Assembly (NCBI GenBank): GCA_030603365.1
Contig: JAUVXV010000004.1
Span: 62,001-126,000, forward strand
DNA from: Candidatus Heimdallarchaeota archaeon
GTDB taxonomy: Archaea > Asgardarchaeota > Heimdallarchaeia > Heimdallarchaeales > Heimdallarchaeaceae
DNA length: 64,000 bases
Direction of reading: 5' to 3'
Position 1 is the first letter of the stretch. The number at the start of each line of letters is the position of its first letter. Below the pieces are notes generated by a model. The model ran no database searches, was not told the DNA's origin, and saw only the letters and a list, made by a program, of their open reading frames with translations. The position numbers were made by a program, and so were the translations under genes. Positions 25,786 through 35,191 of this stretch are shown here, piece after piece.

Positions 25786-26149
25786 TTGATTTGACAACTT
25801 GAACACTTATCAATATAACGTCAAAGACTAATAATTACATCTTTAGATTTTTTACCACTCATATATTCGATATCAATTCTTCCTACGGCAACTCTAGTAA
25901 CAGATTGCTCTGTTTATTGTTTTTCAGCTACTTCCTCTGGTTTCTCATCTAGTTTCTTAATCATAAGTTCCAAAGCTGTTTTTTTCTCTTCAAAATCTTC
26001 TAGAAAGCGCACTTTACCCTTGAATTGAGCGGTTGCATACAGATGATCACAAGCTCCTTGAATATACCCTTCATCAACTAAAGCCTGTCCACACACAATG
26101 TTATTTTCTTTTAAGATATCGACTTTTTTACCCTCGCTTGCACAATGGA
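25786..26149 (-). repeat. Inverted-repeat copy A (of 63235-63598)
   Basis: About 364 bp that match 63235-63598 on the opposite strand, with roughly a dozen mismatches counted by eye. The match starts inside the flavoprotein coding region and ends about 35 bp past its stop codon at a sharp edge (common end TTGACAACTTG...). Confidence 0.9.
25821..26149 (-). pseudogene. Truncated flavoprotein (PNPOx-like) gene copy
   Basis: It encodes the C-terminal two thirds of the 63072-63563 protein (GQALVDEGYIQGACDHLYATA, VRFLEDFEEKKTALEL and so on) but lacks the N-terminus. A TTA-to-TAA change after EEVAEKQ introduces a stop. A Trp-to-Cys change precedes GQALVDE. Several other differences are silent, so the copy probably once evolved under coding constraint or was recently converted. 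In the rest of 25744-26326 I see no gene; the last 30 bp hold the promoter of the rpl11 operon. Confidence 0.85.
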
Positions 26150-26299
26150 AAAAATTATTGTGATGGATTAATTACGAATTTACCGATTTCAAATGGGTTC
26201 CTTCATTTTAATTTTTCTAGCAAAACGATTGCTACTGCACAAGTATTTCTTTAGTTAGAAATCGTTACCTTTAAGTAGAGAACGGCTTGCTTCCTTCTT

Positions 26300-26326
26300 A
26301 AGTTATTATTATATGAGGCGTAACTA
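26300..26326 (+). promoter_or_regulatory. Promoter and leader of rpl11-secE-spt5
   Basis: AT-rich TTATTATTATATGAGG lies directly before the uL11 ATG (26327), with GAGGCG about 10 bp upstream of the start as a possible Shine-Dalgarno site. Confidence 0.35.
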
Positions 26327-26824
26327 ATGAGTACTGAATATGTAACAGTGGATTTACTTGTAGATGGAGGAAAAGCATCACCAGGAGGAGCAATGGGTCC
26401 AGCTCTAGGTCCACTTGGTGTTAATATGGGTAAAGTAGTTCAAGAAATAAATAAAAAAACTCAAGCTTATGCTGGAATGAAAGTTCCCGTAAAAATTGTT
26501 GTAAATAAAATAACCAAATCCTTTGAACTCGAAATAGGTATTCCTCCCGCCTCTGCACTTGTATTGAAAGCCGCAAACCTTCCTAAAGGATCAGGTACTC
26601 CTAGTAAAGAAATCATAGGAAACATCACTTTTCCACAATTAATTGATTGTGCCAAAGCGAAGTGGGATGATTTAACTGCTAGTACCATAGGCGCTGCTTG
26701 TAAAGAAATTCTTGGTACCATGGTTTGTATGGGTGTAACTTGTGAGGGAAAAGATCCTCGGGAAGTGCAGAAAGAAATTGATGAAGACAAATACGAAGAA
26801 CTTCTCAAAGAAGCTGCAATGTAG
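26327..26824 (+). CDS. rpl11: Ribosomal protein uL11
   Basis: A 165-residue stalk-base protein binding 23S rRNA helices 43/44. The N-terminal domain has VDGGKASPGGAMGPALGPLGVNMGKV, the proline-rich signature. The C-terminal domain carries VLKAANLPKGSGTPSKE and IGAACKEILGTMVCMGVTCEGKDPREV. Length is normal for archaea. It heads a cluster with secE and spt5; the usual order in archaea is secE-spt5-rpl11, so rpl11 is in an altered position here. Confidence 0.97.
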   Translation: MSTEYVTVDLLVDGGKASPGGAMGPALGPLGVNMGKVVQEINKKTQAYAGMKVPVKIVVNKITKSFELEIGIPPASALVLKAANLPKGSGTPSKEIIGNITFPQLIDCAKAKWDDLTASTIGAACKEILGTMVCMGVTCEGKDPREVQKEIDEDKYEELLKEAAM

Positions 26825-26896
26825 GTCTTTATTCTTTGAGTTAATCAACAGAACAATTAAAAATAAGAAATAAAAACGATTAGTGAGGTAAAAAAC

Positions 26897-27091
26897 ATGA
26901 GCAAAATTGTTACTAAAACCCGAAGTTTCTTTATTAATAGTCGTAAAGTACTTCGTCATGCCAAGAGACCAAGTAGGCGTGAACTATCTATTACTACCAA
27001 AATGAGTGCTTTAGGCATTATAATTATAGGTGTAATTGGATATGTTATTAGTTTACTTTTCAATGCTATAATGAGTGCAATTACTGGTTAG
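26897..27091 (+). CDS. secE: Preprotein translocase subunit SecE/Sec61-gamma
   Basis: A 64-residue single-pass protein. An amphipathic basic N-terminus (FFINSRKVLRHAKRPSRREL) typical of Sec61-gamma is followed by one transmembrane helix (GIIIIGVIGYVISLLFNAIM). It clamps SecY in the membrane. It lies directly before spt5, the standard archaeal arrangement. Confidence 0.95.
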   Translation: MSKIVTKTRSFFINSRKVLRHAKRPSRRELSITTKMSALGIIIIGVIGYVISLLFNAIMSAITG

Positions 27092-27147
27092 CTAAAGAGA
27101 CCTCTCAAATCAAACACGATAAAAAATCAAGAAGTAGATGTGATAAA

Positions 27148-27636
27148 ATGCCCATTTATGCTCTTAGAACAACAATTGGTCAAGAACATTCTCTAAGTGA
27201 GCATTTGGCTCGTAGAGCTGAACGAAGACCCCATCTCAAAATATTCTCTGTTTTAGTTCCAGGGGGACTTAAAGGTTATATTTTCGTTGAAGCAAGTTCT
27301 ATTGATGATGTTGAATTATTAGTGGAAGGGATGAGACATGTTCGAAAGAGACCCAGAGCTTCGAGAGCTGAGGAAATACCAATTAATGAATTGGATCATT
27401 TCTTAGTACCAAGACCTGTTATAGAAGGAGTAGATATTAACGACATAGTTGAAGTTATTAATGGTCCATTCAAAGGTTCAAAAGCAAGGGTTCTTGATAT
27501 TAATGTAGGGAAAGAAGAAGTAACAGTTGAACTTCTAGCAATGGACTTACAAATACCTGTAACAATATCTGGTGAATCAATTCGTGTAATTGAAAAATCA
27601 ACAGAAAAGGAAACAGAAGAAGAATATCTTTTATAA
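27148..27636 (+). CDS. spt5: Transcription elongation factor Spt5 (NusG)
   Basis: A 162-residue protein with an N-terminal NGN domain (IYALRTTIGQEHSLSEHLARR, LKGYIFVEAS, VEGMRHVRKR) and a C-terminal KOW domain (DIVEVINGPFKGSKARVLDIN). It binds the RNA polymerase clamp with Spt4 and raises processivity. Last gene of the uL11-SecE-Spt5 cluster; a T-rich tract follows at 27640-27665. Confidence 0.96.
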   Translation: MPIYALRTTIGQEHSLSEHLARRAERRPHLKIFSVLVPGGLKGYIFVEASSIDDVELLVEGMRHVRKRPRASRAEEIPINELDHFLVPRPVIEGVDINDIVEVINGPFKGSKARVLDINVGKEEVTVELLAMDLQIPVTISGESIRVIEKSTEKETEEEYLL

Positions 27637-27690
27637 TATTTTCTACAATTCTTATTTCTTTTTATAAAATCAGTGCAATTTAAAACCAAT

Positions 27691-28734
27691 TTACAAGTAT
27701 TCTTCTAGAGTTGGTTTTTCCTTTGCAAGTTTCATAGGCCTAGCAAACAATTTTAATTTTTGTCTCACGATTGCAGCGAACTCTGAATCAAACCCATATA
27801 ATGTGAAAACTTTCTTTGGGTTTATTGTTTGAACATGATTTAGAAGTTCATTACAATTAGCATGCATTGAAAAAGGAAACGCTTGCTCAAAACTAGAAAA
27901 AGCAAAACGCGCTGCTTGACCTGTTACTATGCTTCTTGCGATTCTACGTTCTTTCAAAAATTCTGGTATTTCTTTTAATGCCCTAGGTAATATTATTACA
28001 CTATTCTCTGCTCTAAATTCAGTATCATTTAAGATATCGAAACTGTTCCAATTTAGCGAAATTCCTTCTTTTTTGTAGATTTTATTAATTTCACTTGTTC
28101 TATTATCACAGTAAATGTCAACTGAAAGCATTTCATTTAAAAAAGCAGTTAATTCTTGAGCTCCCCCTAGGTGACCAATATTGATAATGGGTATCTTCTT
28201 ATTTTGGAGACTATCCGTAATCCATTTTAGAATAGAGATTTTTGTTCTCTCTCTAGAATCGAACATCAAATCAGCTTTACCGTAAGTTGATTCAATTATT
28301 AAGACATCAATGTCAACATCAGGGATCTCTGCTTTGGGTACGGTTATCATTTCGTTTGTACTTATGTCTCCTGTATAACAAACTGTCATGTCATCAAAAT
28401 AAAGGATAATTTGTGCAGCTCCAAGTAGGTGTCCTGCAAGAATGAACTTAACTTCAATATCATTCACTTTTATTTTCTTATTGAAATCCACAAAATGAGT
28501 GTTTTTTGGCTTTCTTGCTGTCAAACTTTCATACAATCTACTAGCAATTTCAGTAGAATAAACTTTAATCCCTTTATTTGGAAAAGCTATTGAATGATCA
28601 GTATGTGCGTGTGTAATAAGAGCAGCATCGCAATTTGAAGCGGCTTTTGTGGTTGTTGGGTCAGCTATTAAGGACATATTATCAGGTTTTGATATGAATT
28701 TAATACCGCTTTCATACTTGAATAAAGTTGGCAT
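27691..28734 (-). CDS. Metallo-beta-lactamase-fold (CPSF-like) nuclease family protein
   Basis: A 347-residue protein. The metal site is T-H42-A-H44-T-D46-H47, followed by FILAGHLLGAAQI (His), CYTGDIS (Asp) and a late FSMHANCNELL (His). The central part lacks a clear beta-CASP insert but has the DVLIIESTYGK strand typical of RNA/DNA-processing MBL enzymes. It most resembles predicted archaeal exonucleases of the beta-lactamase fold. RNA or DNA as substrate is inferred from the family. It is convergent with spt5. Confidence 0.85.
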   Translation of the reverse strand: MPTLFKYESGIKFISKPDNMSLIADPTTTKAASNCDAALITHAHTDHSIAFPNKGIKVYSTEIASRLYESLTARKPKNTHFVDFNKKIKVNDIEVKFILAGHLLGAAQIILYFDDMTVCYTGDISTNEMITVPKAEIPDVDIDVLIIESTYGKADLMFDSRERTKISILKWITDSLQNKKIPIINIGHLGGAQELTAFLNEMLSVDIYCDNRTSEINKIYKKEGISLNWNSFDILNDTEFRAENSVIILPRALKEIPEFLKERRIARSIVTGQAARFAFSSFEQAFPFSMHANCNELLNHVQTINPKKVFTLYGFDSEFAAIVRQKLKLFARPMKLAKEKPTLEEYL

Positions 28735-28819
28735 AAGCTGAACCTCAGATATTCCAATTGGTGTTGAGACTCTATTAATTGTAGTATTAAATCTTTTTAA
28801 TATTCTAAAGACAATTTTC

Positions 28820-31195
28820 CTAACTATCTTCTAATTCTTTTGCTACAGCATCAGTTATTGTTCTGAATTTGAGGCCTAGCATCATAGATCCTTCAAATTT
28901 CAATTCTTTGGCCATGTAAGCAGATGCAGCGTTAACTGTTCCTGCAAAGATACCACTTGCAATAGAAGGGTCCATACAAATAGTAACATCTGGTTTTTCA
29001 ACTTTACTTTCACCTGTTGAAAACAATCCATTTTCTATCTTTATGTAGAAATGCTTGTCGTCTCCAATTGAAATTTGGAACAATAGATTGTTTTTCTTGT
29101 TCTTCTTTTGTATCTTTTCGTCCTCATTGCAAATTTGTGCTAACAAGTCCAAATAGCTAGGTATGTCCTCATTAGTGAATGTCCGTCTCTTAATCTTTAT
29201 TTTGATTAAAGATTTTAAACCCCCATCTTTTATATCCATTTCATCGGAAAATAACAAATCAGCTTCTGGAGTTTCAACAATAAGACCGAGTTCATAACCT
29301 TCCTGAATTGAATCTAGTATTTTTCTTGGATGGACTTCTTTGCAATCTCCTATCTTGAACACTCTCTTTACATGTTCTTTTACATCATTTTCAATTTCCA
29401 ATGCTGGTTGTACAGAAGTTAAAACTAGTTCATCAAACTCAATTTCTATCTCTTTATTGTTGTGAACTGCAATTATTTTATTCTCTTTTACCTCCTTAAT
29501 GGTTGTTTCAAGCATAATCTCTATTTTATCATCTTCCTCAATTGTAGGAATTACTTCTTTAGCAACTAAAGAATAAATGTCAGTGCCAAGTCTCTTCTTT
29601 TCTGTTATTAAGGTTACATCTTTGTTTGCACATGAAAGGAATTCAGCTAATTCTATACCTATCATATCTCCACCCAAAACAACAATTTTTTGCCCTTTAG
29701 GAACAGAACCATTCAAAATTTCCGAATACATTTGGTATTTAGTTCTACCAATTCCCTCTATGTCCGGTAATTTGGGTGAAATGCCTGTGGCCAATATAAC
29801 GGTGTCTGGATCATATTCCATCAAAATTTCCTTTGAGAATGGAGTATTTCGTTTAATATCTATTTGGAGCTTATCAGTAATGAAACCATAATATTCAATT
29901 AAATTCTGAACTTCCTTTTTCATAGGCGCAATTTTTGCATAATTTAATGACCCTCCTATAAACGATTCCTTCTCAATTACAATAACATCATGTCCTCTAA
30001 GTTTAGCTATTCTAGAAAACTCTAAACCTGCGGGACCACTTCCTACTACTAATATCTTTTGAGGATTTACTGTTTTTCCTATTATCTCATCACCTGCTAT
30101 AAGATTTGGATTGATTGAACAAAGAACCTGTTGCTCAGTCATTATTTGATTGAGACAAGCATTGCACCCTATACAAGTTCTAATAGTTTCAACTTGTTTG
30201 TCTTTTATTCTATTAGGGAACTCAGGGTCTGCGATCAAAGCTCGACCTATAGCTACTAAATCTGCTTTATTGTTTTGAAGAATGTCTTCTGCTACGTCGG
30301 GGGTGTTTATCCTTCCGACAACAGCAACTGTAGTATTTTCTAGTGCTTTTTTTACCAAACTTGCATTATGAACAAAACAACCTCTTGGGTAGTTCATATA
30401 AGGAACAACTGGGAATCTGGGGCTATCAAAGACTCCACCTGTGATGTTAAATAGATCTACTCCTTCCTTTTCTAGAATCTTCGAAATTTGAATAACGTCT
30501 TCAACTTCTAATCCTTCTGGAATATAATCACTACCATTTAATCTAAACCCTATAATGAAATCAGTTCCACACTTTTTCCTCACTTCTCTAATAATCTCAA
30601 CAGCTGCTCTAGTTCTATTCTCAAAGTTTTGTCCTCCATATTCATCATCTCGTTTATTAGTTCTTAGAGAAAAGAATTGGTTGAGTAAATACCCATGCCC
30701 TGCATGTATTTCTGCACCATCAAAACCAGCTTTTTTAGCTCTTAAACAAGCTTCCCCATATCCTTTAACAATTTTAGAAAGTTGCTTTCTTGTTAACGCT
30801 ATTGGTGTTTCTCCTGCCATCTCAAAAGTTATAGCTGATGGAGCAACAGCTTGAAGACCAATCATATACGATGATGCTTGGGCCCCTGCATGATATATTT
30901 GGATGAGAGCATGAGTGTCATGTTTTTTTATTGTATCTACTAATTCCTTGAACTTTCCAATCCTCTTGTTACTATCAATACTGAGCATTGTAGCAGTTCC
31001 GGCACCTCTCTTGTCGAAGTATGCACCTTCTACAATAATTAAACCAACACCACCTTTGGCTCTAAGTTCATAGTAGTCAATTAATTTATCAGGAACATTT
31101 CCCTCCTCATCACCAAAATTTGTATCCATTCCTGGCATGATGATGCGGTTCTTTAGCTTTGTTTTATTGATTATAATTGGTTCAAACAGTTTCAT
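28820..31195 (-). CDS. Old-yellow-enzyme/dienoyl-CoA reductase-like oxidoreductase fused to SCP2 domain
   Basis: About 790 residues. The first 330 form an FMN TIM barrel (MKLFEPIIINKTKLKNRII, IQIYHAGAQA, GFDGAEIHAGHGYLLNQFFS). A cysteine cluster CIGCNACLNQ with a fourth Cys about 11 residues later binds 4Fe-4S. Then come FAD- and NAD(P)-binding Rossmann segments (ILVVGSGPAGLEFSRIAKLRG; IVVLGGDMIGIELAEF). This is the FadH/BaiCD layout. Unusually, the last 110 residues (about 680-790) look like an SCP2 sterol-carrier domain (FYIKIENGLFSTG, KPDVTICMDPSIASGIFAG, LKFEGSMMLGLKF). The ATG at 31195 follows AGGGAG; an upstream ATG at 31267 is rejected. Confidence 0.9.
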   Translation of the reverse strand: MKLFEPIIINKTKLKNRIIMPGMDTNFGDEEGNVPDKLIDYYELRAKGGVGLIIVEGAYFDKRGAGTATMLSIDSNKRIGKFKELVDTIKKHDTHALIQIYHAGAQASSYMIGLQAVAPSAITFEMAGETPIALTRKQLSKIVKGYGEACLRAKKAGFDGAEIHAGHGYLLNQFFSLRTNKRDDEYGGQNFENRTRAAVEIIREVRKKCGTDFIIGFRLNGSDYIPEGLEVEDVIQISKILEKEGVDLFNITGGVFDSPRFPVVPYMNYPRGCFVHNASLVKKALENTTVAVVGRINTPDVAEDILQNNKADLVAIGRALIADPEFPNRIKDKQVETIRTCIGCNACLNQIMTEQQVLCSINPNLIAGDEIIGKTVNPQKILVVGSGPAGLEFSRIAKLRGHDVIVIEKESFIGGSLNYAKIAPMKKEVQNLIEYYGFITDKLQIDIKRNTPFSKEILMEYDPDTVILATGISPKLPDIEGIGRTKYQMYSEILNGSVPKGQKIVVLGGDMIGIELAEFLSCANKDVTLITEKKRLGTDIYSLVAKEVIPTIEEDDKIEIMLETTIKEVKENKIIAVHNNKEIEIEFDELVLTSVQPALEIENDVKEHVKRVFKIGDCKEVHPRKILDSIQEGYELGLIVETPEADLLFSDEMDIKDGGLKSLIKIKIKRRTFTNEDIPSYLDLLAQICNEDEKIQKKNKKNNLLFQISIGDDKHFYIKIENGLFSTGESKVEKPDVTICMDPSIASGIFAGTVNAASAYMAKELKFEGSMMLGLKFRTITDAVAKELEDS

Positions 31196-31309
31196 CTGAT
31201 ATTTCTCCCTGTACAGCAAAAAATAAGAAGTAAGTTGAATAAAAATATTTGTTGTATATCCGGTCAATAAAGTTAAAGTATCGTTTTATTCTAAATATCA
31301 TGATACTAG

Positions 31310-32392
31310 ATGGCTGACGAAATTCCTCTTTTTAGGAAATATCCGAAATTAAGAAGTATTCCTTGGGTTTCTGTCATTAATTCCCCTACTCCAATTCACA
31401 AAATGGAACAAACAAGTAAAGAACTTAATCATAAAGCGATTTGGGTTAAGAGAGATGATTTGACACACGATATATACGGGGGAAATAAACCAAGAAAATA
31501 TGAGTTTGTCTTTGCAAATATATTGAAGAAAAATAAGAAAAGAATACTTACACAAGGAGCAATAGGCACAAATCATGGTTTGGCTACAACAGTCCATGCA
31601 AAGAGATTTGGTTTAGAGACTCATTTATATTTACTAGAACAAAAACTATCTCAAACTGTGATAGAAAATCTTCTTTGTCATCATTACTTTGGTGCAAAAC
31701 TAAATTTAATGAAAAACAAGAATCATAGAAAACTGGCAATAAAAACAAAACTATTCTTTGATAGAAAAGCGTATTTTGTTACTACAGGTGCAAGTTCCCC
31801 CTTGGGAACACTAGGTTTTGTAAATGCTGCATTTGAACTTAAAGACCAAATAGATGACAAAACAATTTCTGAGCCCGATAGATTGTTTGTGACTGTTGGT
31901 TCTCTTGCTACTTGTGCAGGGTTAGTTCTAGGTTTAGAATTAGCACAGGTAAAAACACAAATTGTAGGTATAGGTGTAACCGACCCTTCCTGGAGTTCTA
32001 AGAAAGCTACAATAGAGTTAGCTTCCAAAGCTTTGGAGATTATGAGAAAAGAAGACCCCTCTATTCCAGATGTATCAAACGAATTAGAAAAGCGATTAGT
32101 TGTAGATCATTCTTATTTTGGAGGTCAATATGGTGTTCCTACAGATGAAGCATTGGAAGCAATTGAAATAGCAAAGAAAGATAAACTTAAGCTAGAATAC
32201 GTATATACAGGTAAAACGCTTAGTGGTCTTATTGATTACATTAGGAAAGAAAAGATTTCAAAAAATGAAGTGGTTGTTTTCTGGAATTCAAAAAGTTCTG
32301 CTGATTTGACAGATTTTGCAAATGAAGTTAAACACCAAGATTTACCTAGAAAGTTTCACAAATTCTTTGAAGATTCAACCCAGATATCTTAA
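31310..32392 (+). CDS. PLP-dependent ACC deaminase/D-cysteine desulfhydrase-like enzyme
   Basis: A 360-residue fold-type II PLP enzyme. WVKRDDLTHDIYGGNKPRKYEF holds the Schiff-base Lys (NKPRK), ILTQGAIGTNHGLATTVHAK the substrate loop, and FVTVGSLATCAGLVLGL the phosphate-binding glycine/serine loop. This family degrades D-cysteine or ACC or racemises amino acids; the sequence does not decide. Start ATG at 31310 is near a divergent promoter shared with the OYE-SCP2 gene (114 bp between starts). Confidence 0.88.
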   Translation: MADEIPLFRKYPKLRSIPWVSVINSPTPIHKMEQTSKELNHKAIWVKRDDLTHDIYGGNKPRKYEFVFANILKKNKKRILTQGAIGTNHGLATTVHAKRFGLETHLYLLEQKLSQTVIENLLCHHYFGAKLNLMKNKNHRKLAIKTKLFFDRKAYFVTTGASSPLGTLGFVNAAFELKDQIDDKTISEPDRLFVTVGSLATCAGLVLGLELAQVKTQIVGIGVTDPSWSSKKATIELASKALEIMRKEDPSIPDVSNELEKRLVVDHSYFGGQYGVPTDEALEAIEIAKKDKLKLEYVYTGKTLSGLIDYIRKEKISKNEVVVFWNSKSSADLTDFANEVKHQDLPRKFHKFFEDSTQIS

Positions 32393-32596
32393 AGACCACA
32401 AAGATAAATTGGTGTTGAGAATCAACATACCTCGAACAATCATCAATCAGACAGGGGTAACCAAATCATTTTCTCAACAAGTATCGATTCTATGAAAAAA
32501 TATAATGTTTTGGTTTGATAATAAAAAATTCTTTTGTGGAATAAAATCAATCAAGGAAATTGTTTTTGGGTAATTTAGCTTCTTGAAACAAAAAAA

Positions 32597-33208
32597 TCAT
32601 TCTCCTCTCTTATCATATTCCGATTTTAACATTCCATAATGAAATAACCCAAAACGTTTGTTTTCTTCAATACTACATTCCCTTAAGTGCCCCTCCTCGA
32701 TAAAATTTAGCCGTTCTGCAAGTTTGATACTTTCTGCATTTGTATCTCTTGTAATTAAAATAATTTTATGAGCATTCAATTTACTAAAAATAAAGTCCAT
32801 ACTCCGTTTTACAGCTTCTGTTGCATATCCTTTCTTTGTGTAACCTTGATCAAGATAATATCCGATTTCAAATGATGGCACTTCCCACTTTTTTGGTTCA
32901 ATCCAGATGTTACCAATAAAATAATTCGTTTCCTTTAACCAGATACCCATAACAAATCTGTTTCGATTAATAAAATCTGCAGCTAATGAACACTCACGAA
33001 TTTCAGCCTCTTCTAAGGTTTGAACATTCGTTGCTTCATCAACATGCTCTTTTAGAAACTCTCGATTGTTGTTTCGTTCTAGCAAATTGAATAATCCTTT
33101 ACCATCTCCCTTCTCAAATTTTCTGATAACCAATCTTTCTGTTGTAATTTCAGTAGGTAAATCGAGGAGTTTCTTTTGTATTTCTTTTTTCATATTAATC
33201 GTATTCAT
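32597..33208 (-). CDS. GNAT acetyltransferase (RimJ/RimL type)
   Basis: A 203-residue protein with the RimL-like layout. It begins TERLVIRKFEKGDGKGLFNL and has FIGNIWIEPKKWEVPSFEIGYYLDQGYTKKGYATEAVKR (beta4 and the acetyl-CoA pyrophosphate loop Q-x-x-x-K-G-Y/A) and ITRDTNAESIKLAERLNFIEEG. Such enzymes acetylate N-termini of ribosomal proteins, antibiotics or small amines; the target is unknown. It is a lone gene; 204 bp on its downstream side hold only a small GTTGA/TCAAC hairpin. Confidence 0.88.
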   Translation of the reverse strand: MNTINMKKEIQKKLLDLPTEITTERLVIRKFEKGDGKGLFNLLERNNNREFLKEHVDEATNVQTLEEAEIRECSLAADFINRNRFVMGIWLKETNYFIGNIWIEPKKWEVPSFEIGYYLDQGYTKKGYATEAVKRSMDFIFSKLNAHKIILITRDTNAESIKLAERLNFIEEGHLRECSIEENKRFGLFHYGMLKSEYDKRGE

Positions 33209-33312
33209 TTGTAATTATATCATGGGTTTTTATAAATTTCTCAAATATCAAGATAAGAATCCTCAGCGATTCTTTGAACCTTATTTTCTGGACGGAAAGT
33301 ATATGAGATATA

Positions 33313-34098
33313 ATGTTTTCAATCAAATTGAAGGATATGGATACAAAAGACATGAAACTATTCATAGAAAAGATTCCTCTTCTAAAAAAACCATTATATG
33401 TTCTTTTAACGATTTTGTATCTATTAAGCTTAACATCACTGACAGTTTTGTTTTTTTATTTTGCTGACAGAATTGAGTGGTGGGGTCCTATATTATCCCA
33501 AGGGATTATGTGTATAATTGTATCCATTTTAGGGCATTTACATTTCAGATTTGCATCTTTTTACAGAAAGAAATACAAAGACCTTGCATATCAAAGATTC
33601 TTTTTTGTCTTCATCTTACCATATCTAGTTACTTGGTATGGGTGTTTTTTTCATCCTGCTTTCATTACTGGAGATAAGATTCTTCCAATTTGGGCACAAG
33701 TGATACTTGTTGTTGTTTGCTTACTTTTAATGATATCAACTAGTATTCAGATTGAGAAAGCAGGTTTTTCAATGGTAACACATGGAATGGATGTTTTTAC
33801 TGTATTTCCAGAAGAAACAACAATTGTTAGAGGTAAAATTTATTCATTTATCAGACATCCATTATATTTTGCATTATTGATGGGTGGGTTTGCAATGGGT
33901 TTTATCAGCAATACCTGGATTGGATTAGTAATAGCCACCTTCCAAATTATTCCTAGCATTTTGATTGGATTTTGGGAAGATAGAGAATTAATTACACGTG
34001 GTGGTAGTGATCATAAGAAGTACATTAAACAAACTGCTCTTTTATTTCCAATTCGTAAACTACCAGGTTTCTTAAAGTTGTTATTATTAGGTAAATAA
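33313..34098 (+). CDS. Isoprenylcysteine carboxyl methyltransferase/PEMT-like membrane protein
   Basis: A 261-residue integral membrane protein with about six hydrophobic segments. The C-terminal third has the SAM-binding signature of the ICMT/PEMT superfamily: IYSFIRHPLYFALLMGG (RHPxY) and, about 45 residues on, FWEDRELITRGGSDHKKYIKQT (E-x2-L ... Y). Eukaryotic ICMT methylates prenylated CaaX cysteines; bacterial and archaeal relatives mostly act on lipids or have unknown targets. Alternative starts at Met9 or Met14 are possible. Gene is divergent from the acetyltransferase. Confidence 0.8.
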   Translation: MFSIKLKDMDTKDMKLFIEKIPLLKKPLYVLLTILYLLSLTSLTVLFFYFADRIEWWGPILSQGIMCIIVSILGHLHFRFASFYRKKYKDLAYQRFFFVFILPYLVTWYGCFFHPAFITGDKILPIWAQVILVVVCLLLMISTSIQIEKAGFSMVTHGMDVFTVFPEETTIVRGKIYSFIRHPLYFALLMGGFAMGFISNTWIGLVIATFQIIPSILIGFWEDRELITRGGSDHKKYIKQTALLFPIRKLPGFLKLLLLGK

Positions 34099-34206
34099 GA
34101 AGCATAGTATCTTATTGTAAGGTCTACTTTACTTTCTAAAAACCCATTTTTCAATAAGGGAGACATTACAAGAAGGTGGACAAAAAAATTGAAAAAAAAG
34201 TAGGTG

Positions 34207-35073
34207 TTAGAACTCAGATATCAAGGCAACAACATCAGGACCTGTGTGTGCAGATATAGTAACACCTGTGCATCTGGTTCTTATTTTAACATCTTTGAAG
34301 TGCTGTTTTATTTGCATCTCCATTCTTCCAGCAAATTCTAGATTATTCCCATGAATAATAATAACTTGTTTTGGAAATCTGGAAAAGTTCTCTGAGGTTA
34401 ATTCTAGAATTTTAAGAATGCCTTCATCTGTTTCTGTGACGGTTGTGGCAACTTCGTTTTTGCCTTCTTCATTAACGATTGTAATTGGTTTCTTCTTTAG
34501 CAGAGTTCCAAAAATGTATTTTGTCACCGAGATTCTGCCTCCTTTACGCAAGAATTTCAATGAAGGAAGAAGTATGTATGTTTTAATGTTTTTAACTTGT
34601 TCTCTTAGTTTCATTACTATTTCATCAGCATTCAAACCTTGTTTTTGTAGTCTCATGCCTTCTTCTATCAACAATACCTCAGAATAAGAAGCATTTAATG
34701 CATCGACAAGGTGAACTTTGATTGTCTCATTTTTCCTTTTAAGCATATTTACACCCAATCGTGCACTGTTAATCGTTCCACTTAAACCTGAACTTAGAGT
34801 TACCACTATTATTTCTTTTACTCCTTCTTTTGCTAGCTCTTCATACATATTAAAGAAATCATTAGGGGTTGGTTGAGCAGTTTTCGCGGAGAAATCGTTA
34901 ACTGAGTCATATTTGCTATAATAAAAATCAAGATCAAAACTTCTATCCTCTTTATGTACAACATCAGCTGCATCACTAAAAGTTACACTCAAAGGAACAA
35001 CTTTTACACCTATCTCATCAGCATAATCAAGATCGATATCTGAACCACTATCTGTAACAAAACCTATCTTCAT
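34207..35073 (-). CDS. DegV family fatty-acid/lipid-binding protein
   Basis: A 288-residue DegV protein. It starts MKIGFVTDSGSDIDLDYADE and has the KTAQPTPNDFFNMYEELAKEG and IVVTLSSGLSGTINSARLG motifs, which bind the fatty-acid carboxylate. The second domain contains LRKGGRISVTKYIFGTLLKKKPI. In Firmicutes DegV/FakB delivers fatty acids to the kinase FakA; no fakA is seen here. Presence in an archaeon alongside PlsY and SCP2 homologues is notable. Confidence 0.92.
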   Translation of the reverse strand: MKIGFVTDSGSDIDLDYADEIGVKVVPLSVTFSDAADVVHKEDRSFDLDFYYSKYDSVNDFSAKTAQPTPNDFFNMYEELAKEGVKEIIVVTLSSGLSGTINSARLGVNMLKRKNETIKVHLVDALNASYSEVLLIEEGMRLQKQGLNADEIVMKLREQVKNIKTYILLPSLKFLRKGGRISVTKYIFGTLLKKKPITIVNEEGKNEVATTVTETDEGILKILELTSENFSRFPKQVIIIHGNNLEFAGRMEMQIKQHFKDVKIRTRCTGVTISAHTGPDVVALISEF

Positions 35074-35191
35074 AGATTTTTAATTCCATTCCTTATTTAT
35101 AAAAAGTTCTCCGAAACAAGCGACAGAAAAAAGAAATAGTGGATTGGGAATATGTTTATTAGAGTATTTTGCTTTTTTCCAGTAGAAAGGC

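Noticed and set aside
32400..32430. GTTGA/TCAAC hairpin and TTGATGATT suggesting a C/D-box RNA
   Set aside because: The stem is only 5 bp and the D box would overlap the C box; no proper box pair is seen.
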